From contig DLDU01000007.1 in assembly GCA_002481295.1 (NCBI GenBank), positions 3,180-67,179 of the forward strand: a stretch of DNA of 64,000 nucleotides. The letters run 5' to 3'. Within the stretch, counting starts at the first letter, position 1; every line of letters begins with the position of its first letter. Positions 59,911 through 64,000 of the stretch are shown piece by piece. A program made the translations under genes and the position numbers. The notes beneath the pieces were generated by a model that ran no database searches, was not told where the DNA came from, and saw nothing but the letters and a program-made list of their open reading frames with translations. The DNA is from Prevotella sp. UBA7764 (GTDB lineage Bacteria > Bacteroidota > Bacteroidia > Bacteroidales > Bacteroidaceae).

Positions 59911-62328
59911 CTATTTGATCCTTACGATACTCAGCGAATTAGCCGGCAACTCCAGGCTCACGCCGTCACCGTCAGGACTCAACGTAGAAGTCATCGGAAC
60001 AATGCGTGTCGGTGTGTCGAGCGTGTTCTCGTCGGTGCCCTTCGGAGCGGACAGCCGGATGAGACGTGCCACGGTCGGATGCAGACCAGACAGAGCGATG
60101 CGAGCTGTGGTAGCCTGAGAATGCGTGTTGACAAGCTTCACGATATACTCGCTCGTAGCCTCGTCATAGGTCGCATTTTGGAAGAGTCCCGCAAAGGTAC
60201 TCGGCTTGAGTTGTGTGGCAAAGAGCTGCTTGCCGTCGAGAGAAGCATAGATGCTGTCGCCCTTGACATGCAGATCCACGTCGTACCAACGTCCGGTCTC
60301 CACCTTTCCGGCCGCTGTGACGAGCTGAGACTTGCTGCCGTTGACAACCTGCTCGATGGCATTCTGCGTATTGCCCCAACCGCCAATGTTCAACCAGCAA
60401 TAGTTATCAGGGTCTACATAGTTGAACACGATGAGGAAGCCCTCGGCGCCGCCGTCCTTACGGGCACGCACGTGATAGGTGTATTCGTTGCCGTCGGTAC
60501 GCTGAGGATTCAGACGCAGTGCGCCCTCGGAAGCAGACTGCTGACTGACAATGCCATTGGCCTGCTGCCACGTGCCACGGATGTCTACCTTACCACCAAC
60601 CTGCTCCACCTTGCCGTCACCGGCTGAAAGCGATGGCTGGGCAAAACTGGCTTGCGTAGCCCACGTGCCCACACCGACACGGCAGACCTGCGGTTTGACC
60701 TGCTGCTGGGCCTCAGCGATCTGATAGGGATTCGTCAGCGTTGTCGACACGGTGCGCGTGCCTACGTTGTCGGCCATCATCTTCTGTACATAATAAGAAG
60801 GAGTGCCGAGCACACGGGTGGCGTCGTACTGGATCATATCAGGGCGCCAACGCGTCTCGTTGACATTGGCAAAGATGGGCGCGTAGCTGGCCATGCGCAC
60901 GATGTCGGAATTGTTTTCCATACCCATCATGAACACGGCCTCGCCCAAAGCGGCATTCAGATCACCCACCTGACCGAAGCCTTGCGTCACGGCATACTCC
61001 CCGACATAGACTTTCGGGCCACGACGGTCGTAGTTATCATAGTGATGGAAGTGCTCGGCAAACCACGCCGGAGAACGATAGTAGTGCTCGTCGACAAGCT
61101 CGGTCTGCTCCTTTGACTCCCACTTCGGCTCGTCAGTGCCCCATGCAGCCACGTTGCCGATGATGTGCATATCGGGATATTTCTTCAGCACAGCATCGCG
61201 GAAGAGCTTGAAACGCTCGTAGTAGTGGTCGCTCTGCTGACGCTGGTCAGGCTGGTTGTTCTCGTTTCCGATTTCCAAATATTGGATGTTATAGGGCTCG
61301 GGATGTCCGTTCTTGGCACGCAGGGCGCCATACTTACTTGTCACGGGGCCGTTGGCATACTCCAGCGCATTCATCGTCTCGTCGATCCAAGGCTGTATGG
61401 AATCAAGGGGAGTGAAGCCGCCATGCCAGATACCCACGTTGACGACATAGAGCGGTTGAGCGCGCAGGTCCTCAGCGAGCTGGAGATATTCGTCAAAGCC
61501 CAGTCCGTCGGTGGTGCGATAGCCCCAGTTGACATTCCAGTGGCCTTCGCGCTGCTCCACGGGACCGATGGTACGTTCCCAACGGAAAGCATTATCAGGG
61601 TTCTCCTGCCCCTCGACAAAACAGCCGCCGGGGAAGCGCAGGAACTTAGGATGAAGGTCGTTGAGCATACCGGCCAGCTCTGGACGCAAGCCATTCTGCC
61701 GGTTGCGGAAAGTGGGCGGGAAGAGTGACACCACATCAAAGGCCAGCTGTCCCTTGCCGTCAGCCACGAGTTGCAGTTGTCCCTTGTCGTCGTTGCCGTT
61801 GGCTACCAGCTCTGCCTCATAGCGTGTCCACTTCTTGCCAAAGCTCTTGCCGGCGAAGATGGCTGAAGCAAACGTCTGCTTACCCGTAGCATCTGTCAGC
61901 ACAGCACGCAGCTGACCCTTGAGTTTGCCTTTCGCCCAAAAGGAGAGACGATAACGGCGACCCTGTACGACGGGGATGCCCCAGAAGCCTTCATTGGCGA
62001 CCCCGTCGCCCGGCTGCAGGAAGGTCACCTGCAAAGCCTGATGCTGCTTGGCATTGAGCAGTCCCTTGGCGGTGAGCTGCATGGCAGCCTGCCCGACTGT
62101 GCTCCAATGCTCAGCCGCTTTGGTGTTGTCCTCAAAGGAGCGGTTGCGCACAAGCTCGGCATAAAGGCCACCGTCGGCAGCATGGTTGATGTCCTCATAG
62201 AAGATGCCGTAGAGGTTCGGAGACACTTCGTGTCCCTTCTGTGTCGTGTTGACATTGACTGTGATTTGCGCTGATGCCTGCATGGCAGACAGCAAAGCAG
62301 TAGTAAAAAGTAGTTGCTTGTAATGCAT
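59911..62328 (-). CDS. GH51 alpha-L-arabinofuranosidase
   Basis: An 805-residue exported enzyme that removes arabinofuranosyl side chains from arabinan or arabinoxylan. Signal peptide ends at AMQASAQ. The start of GH51 (GHEVSPNLYGIFYEDINHAADGGLYAELVRNRSFED) is followed by an inserted carbohydrate-binding-like beta domain (about 75-205). The barrel holds the acid/base in YLEIGNENNQ (about 350-360) and the nucleophile in VYVGEYAV (about 440). A second beta-sandwich insertion of LamG type lies near 560-690 before the C-terminal domain. GH51 enzymes of about 800 residues with this layout are frequent in Bacteroidetes. Confidence 0.93.
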   Translation of the reverse strand: MHYKQLLFTTALLSAMQASAQITVNVNTTQKGHEVSPNLYGIFYEDINHAADGGLYAELVRNRSFEDNTKAAEHWSTVGQAAMQLTAKGLLNAKQHQALQVTFLQPGDGVANEGFWGIPVVQGRRYRLSFWAKGKLKGQLRAVLTDATGKQTFASAIFAGKSFGKKWTRYEAELVANGNDDKGQLQLVADGKGQLAFDVVSLFPPTFRNRQNGLRPELAGMLNDLHPKFLRFPGGCFVEGQENPDNAFRWERTIGPVEQREGHWNVNWGYRTTDGLGFDEYLQLAEDLRAQPLYVVNVGIWHGGFTPLDSIQPWIDETMNALEYANGPVTSKYGALRAKNGHPEPYNIQYLEIGNENNQPDQRQQSDHYYERFKLFRDAVLKKYPDMHIIGNVAAWGTDEPKWESKEQTELVDEHYYRSPAWFAEHFHHYDNYDRRGPKVYVGEYAVTQGFGQVGDLNAALGEAVFMMGMENNSDIVRMASYAPIFANVNETRWRPDMIQYDATRVLGTPSYYVQKMMADNVGTRTVSTTLTNPYQIAEAQQQVKPQVCRVGVGTWATQASFAQPSLSAGDGKVEQVGGKVDIRGTWQQANGIVSQQSASEGALRLNPQRTDGNEYTYHVRARKDGGAEGFLIVFNYVDPDNYCWLNIGGWGNTQNAIEQVVNGSKSQLVTAAGKVETGRWYDVDLHVKGDSIYASLDGKQLFATQLKPSTFAGLFQNATYDEATSEYIVKLVNTHSQATTARIALSGLHPTVARLIRLSAPKGTDENTLDTPTRIVPMTSTLSPDGDGVSLELPANSLSIVRIK

Positions 62329-62369
62329 GTTTTGTTTAGGATGTTAGTGATACTATAGTTATATGTTGG

Positions 62370-62400
62370 CAAAATTACACTTTTCTTTTGAGAATACAAG
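62370..62400 (-). promoter_or_regulatory. Promoter for the GH51 gene
   Basis: Minus strand: CTTG (62397-62400, one mismatch), 19-base spacer, TAATTTTG (62370-62377), 41 bases before the start codon. Confidence 0.62.
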
Positions 62401-62477
62401 AGCTTATACAAAGATTAACAAAGTAAGGAAGACGGATGCAGCGTGGCAGAAACCTTAATTAAGTTTAAATCGTACCG

Positions 62478-62559
62478 AATGATGTTTCACAAATGATGTA
62501 AGTGAATGAAAAGTGTTCATTCTTACCTACATGCGTGATGCTACAATGATGTTTCACAA
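62478..62559. repeat. Direct repeat AATGATGTTTCACAA flanking a hairpin
   Basis: AATGATGTTTCACAA is at 62478-62492 and 62545-62559, 67 bases apart. Between them GTAAGTGAATGAA (62498-62510) pairs with TTCATTCTTAC (62516-62526) with one small bulge, extended by ATGTA/TACAT. Confidence 0.8.
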
Positions 62560-62638
62560 TAAATCCTGCTTTACATTAACTGTGTATGATTCAACCACTT
62601 GCGGATTTCACCCAGTAGAGTATAGCAGAAGGCAGGAA

Positions 62639-62670
62639 TTTGCACGTTTGAGAAAAGTTTTCTAACTTTG
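62639..62670 (+). promoter_or_regulatory. Consensus promoter for dnaA
   Basis: TTTG (62639-62642), 20-base spacer, TAACTTTG (62663-62670): exact match. The dnaA start is 114 bases downstream. Confidence 0.75.
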
Positions 62671-62783
62671 CAAAAGATAGGCGGCAAAGCACTGGGATTG
62701 GACTTCCAACACGCTTGCCGATACTATTGAACAAAAACAAGGCATGATCCTTTTCAGATACAACCACTGAAACAACATTATTC

Positions 62784-64000
62784 ATGAAGAAAGCAGGTCC
62801 TGATGCTCGTTGGGACAGGAGTCTTGCGCTGATACGCGAGAATGTCACCGAGCAGATATATAACACATGGTTTAAGCCCATCGACTTTGTACGCTACGAT
62901 GAGCAGACCAAGACGGTGCAGGTGGCTGTACCGAGTCCCTTCGTATATGAATACTTGGAGGAGAACTTCATCGACCTGCTCTGCAAGGTGATGTACCACT
63001 GTTTTGGTACAGGCACCAAACTGTTTTATCAGGTTGTCACGGACAAGGAGCATAACCTCACGCAGAACATTGAGGCCGACCCCACTGACGCGCTGCCCAA
63101 GCCACAGCCTAAGACACGCGCCAACCAACCGCCGACCATGCTCGACGCTGCCGTGCCGCAGCTCGATCCGCAACTCAATCCGCATCTCACTTTCAGCAAC
63201 TACATCGAGGGAGAGAGCAATAAGTTGCCGCGTGCCGTGGGACTCTCTATTGCCGAACATCCCAACACACTGCAGTTCAACCCGATGTTTATCTATGGTC
63301 CCTCGGGCTGCGGAAAAACGCATCTCATCAATGCCATCGGCGTACACGCCAAGCACCTCTATCCTCAGAAACGTGTGCTGTATATCAGTGCGCGTCTCTT
63401 TCAGGTGCAGTTCTCCAATGCGGTCATTCAGAACCATCTCAATGACTTCATCGCTTTTTATCAGACGATCGACATGCTGATCGTCGACGACATTCAGGAA
63501 TGGATCAACTCGCCGAAGACGCAGGACACTTTCTTCCATATCTTCAACCATCTTTTCAAAAACGGCAAGCGCATCATCCTGGCCTCCGACCGTCCGCCGG
63601 TAGACCTCAAGGGTATGCCCGACCGACTGCTCACCCGTTTCTCATGCGGTGTCATCGCTCCGCTGGAGAAGCCCAACCGTCAGTTGTGTATCGACATCCT
63701 GCGCAGCAAGATTTGCCGTGACGGACTGAAGATCCCCGACGACGTCATCGCCTTCATTGCACAGACAGCCAGCGGCAGCGTGCGCGACCTGCAAGGTGTG
63801 GTCAACTCGCTGATGGCCTACTCCATTGTTTATAACAGTGATATCAACATGCAGTTGGCTGAGCGTGTCATCAAGCGTGCCATCAAGATCGACGACCGCC
63901 CGCTCACCATCGACGACATCATGGAGAAGGTATGCAACCACTACAATGTCACGCAGGCACAGGTGAGCTCCAAGAGCCGCAAACGCGACTTTGTGATGGC
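62784..64000 (+). CDS. dnaA: Chromosomal replication initiator DnaA, cut by the window end
   Basis: Initiator ATPase that melts the origin. The visible 405 codons give domain I (WDRSLALIRENVTEQIYNTWF), a short proline-rich domain II (about 98-125), and the AAA+ domain III with Walker A GPSGCGKTH (172-180) and Walker B MLIVDDIQ (231-238). The start of domain IV (HYNVTQAQVSSKSRKRDFVM) reaches the window edge; the stop lies beyond it. After VDDIQ the usual hydrophobic FLA-type residues are replaced by EWINSP, a small departure. The ATG at 62784 is the first in frame after the promoter. Confidence 0.95.
   Translation, partial: MKKAGPDARWDRSLALIRENVTEQIYNTWFKPIDFVRYDEQTKTVQVAVPSPFVYEYLEENFIDLLCKVMYHCFGTGTKLFYQVVTDKEHNLTQNIEADPTDALPKPQPKTRANQPPTMLDAAVPQLDPQLNPHLTFSNYIEGESNKLPRAVGLSIAEHPNTLQFNPMFIYGPSGCGKTHLINAIGVHAKHLYPQKRVLYISARLFQVQFSNAVIQNHLNDFIAFYQTIDMLIVDDIQEWINSPKTQDTFFHIFNHLFKNGKRIILASDRPPVDLKGMPDRLLTRFSCGVIAPLEKPNRQLCIDILRSKICRDGLKIPDDVIAFIAQTASGSVRDLQGVVNSLMAYSIVYNSDINMQLAERVIKRAIKIDDRPLTIDDIMEKVCNHYNVTQAQVSSKSRKRDFVM

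Larger units (their letters stand above)
62401..62783. other. Region between GH51 and dnaA, possible origin or dnaA control region
   Basis: No gene seen. Contains the direct repeats at 62478-62492 and 62545-62559 with a hairpin between them, and the dnaA promoter. I find no exact TTATCCACA DnaA box; TTATACAAA near 62405 is the closest. Confidence 0.5.

Noticed and set aside
62401..62783. Confirmed oriC with DnaA boxes
   Set aside because: No exact TTATCCACA or TTATNCACA in either orientation was found by eye; only TTATACAAA comes close, so I do not call an origin.

Overview
The window looks like chromosomal DNA of a Bacteroidales bacterium, most likely of the Prevotella group. The evidence is: type IX secretion genes (porE, porQ); Bacteroidetes-type promoters (TTTG, 19-21 bp, TAnnTTTG) seen again and again upstream of genes; very few Shine-Dalgarno sequences; a split ExbB/ExbD/TonB energy module; GH51, GH115-like and SGNH hydrolases of the plant-polysaccharide type; and an HU-like protein and a DUF1573 protein typical of the phylum. 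The right edge enters dnaA, so the replication origin may be close. The species cannot be fixed from the sequence alone.

Layout. 1-793: no convincing gene, two sets of direct repeats. 794-3623: lutABC lactate-utilisation operon ending in a clear terminator. 3641-4408: secreted protein of unknown function. 4452-6906 (minus): three-gene amino-deoxysugar cassette (FdtA-like isomerase, FemAB-like acyltransferase, FdtB-like aminotransferase). 6993-8130: REP-associated tyrosine transposase and a GC-rich palindrome. 8156-13566 (minus): purT, a small sigma-region-4-like protein, rfbB, a phosphoesterase, a cytidylate-kinase-like protein and a MATE exporter. 13650-18726 (plus): subtilase-xseA-xseB, ilvE, trmB. 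19201-24014 (minus): porE, a bile-acid/sodium symporter family protein, mrp. 24195-28290 (plus): GH115-like protein, RsmF-like methyltransferase, folA. 28287-34428 (minus): Lrp regulator, ExbD-ExbD-membrane protein-ExbB operon, tRNA-Ser(GGA), tatD, polyprenyl synthase, tonB. 34539-50042 (plus): porQ, cmk, a candidate small RNA, a giant alpha-2-macroglobulin, DUF1573 protein, ispH, clpB, HU-like protein, OPT transporter. 50103-54982: more accessory-looking stretch with a DinD/BRO-type protein, an AAA ATPase behind a palindromic control region, and a helicase with an embedded DnaQ-type exonuclease. 55040-62328 (minus): GH18-deacetylase-GT2 fusion, SGNH esterase, GH51 arabinofuranosidase. 62784-64000: start of dnaA.

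How the genes fit together. rfbB makes dTDP-4-keto-6-deoxyglucose, which the FdtA/FdtB pair 3 kb away could isomerise and aminate for a surface glycan. PorE and PorQ belong to the outer-membrane type IX secretion machinery. ExbB/ExbD and the separate TonB can power outer-membrane uptake. The hydrolases near dnaA fit growth on arabinan- or pectin-type polymers. The three-domain protein at 55040-58438 looks like a one-polypeptide exopolysaccharide synthase/deacetylase/hydrolase.

The most unusual signals lie outside ordinary genes: a perfect 42-bp palindrome (18921-18962) whose core recurs twice in a roughly 280-nt leader before the HU gene; a probable independent small RNA (about 36436-36596) with a consensus promoter and terminator; REP-type repeats, one of which forms part of a signal peptide; a four-copy 14-bp array upstream of purT that repeats promoter-like boxes; and a 25-bp inverted repeat over the AAA ATPase promoter.
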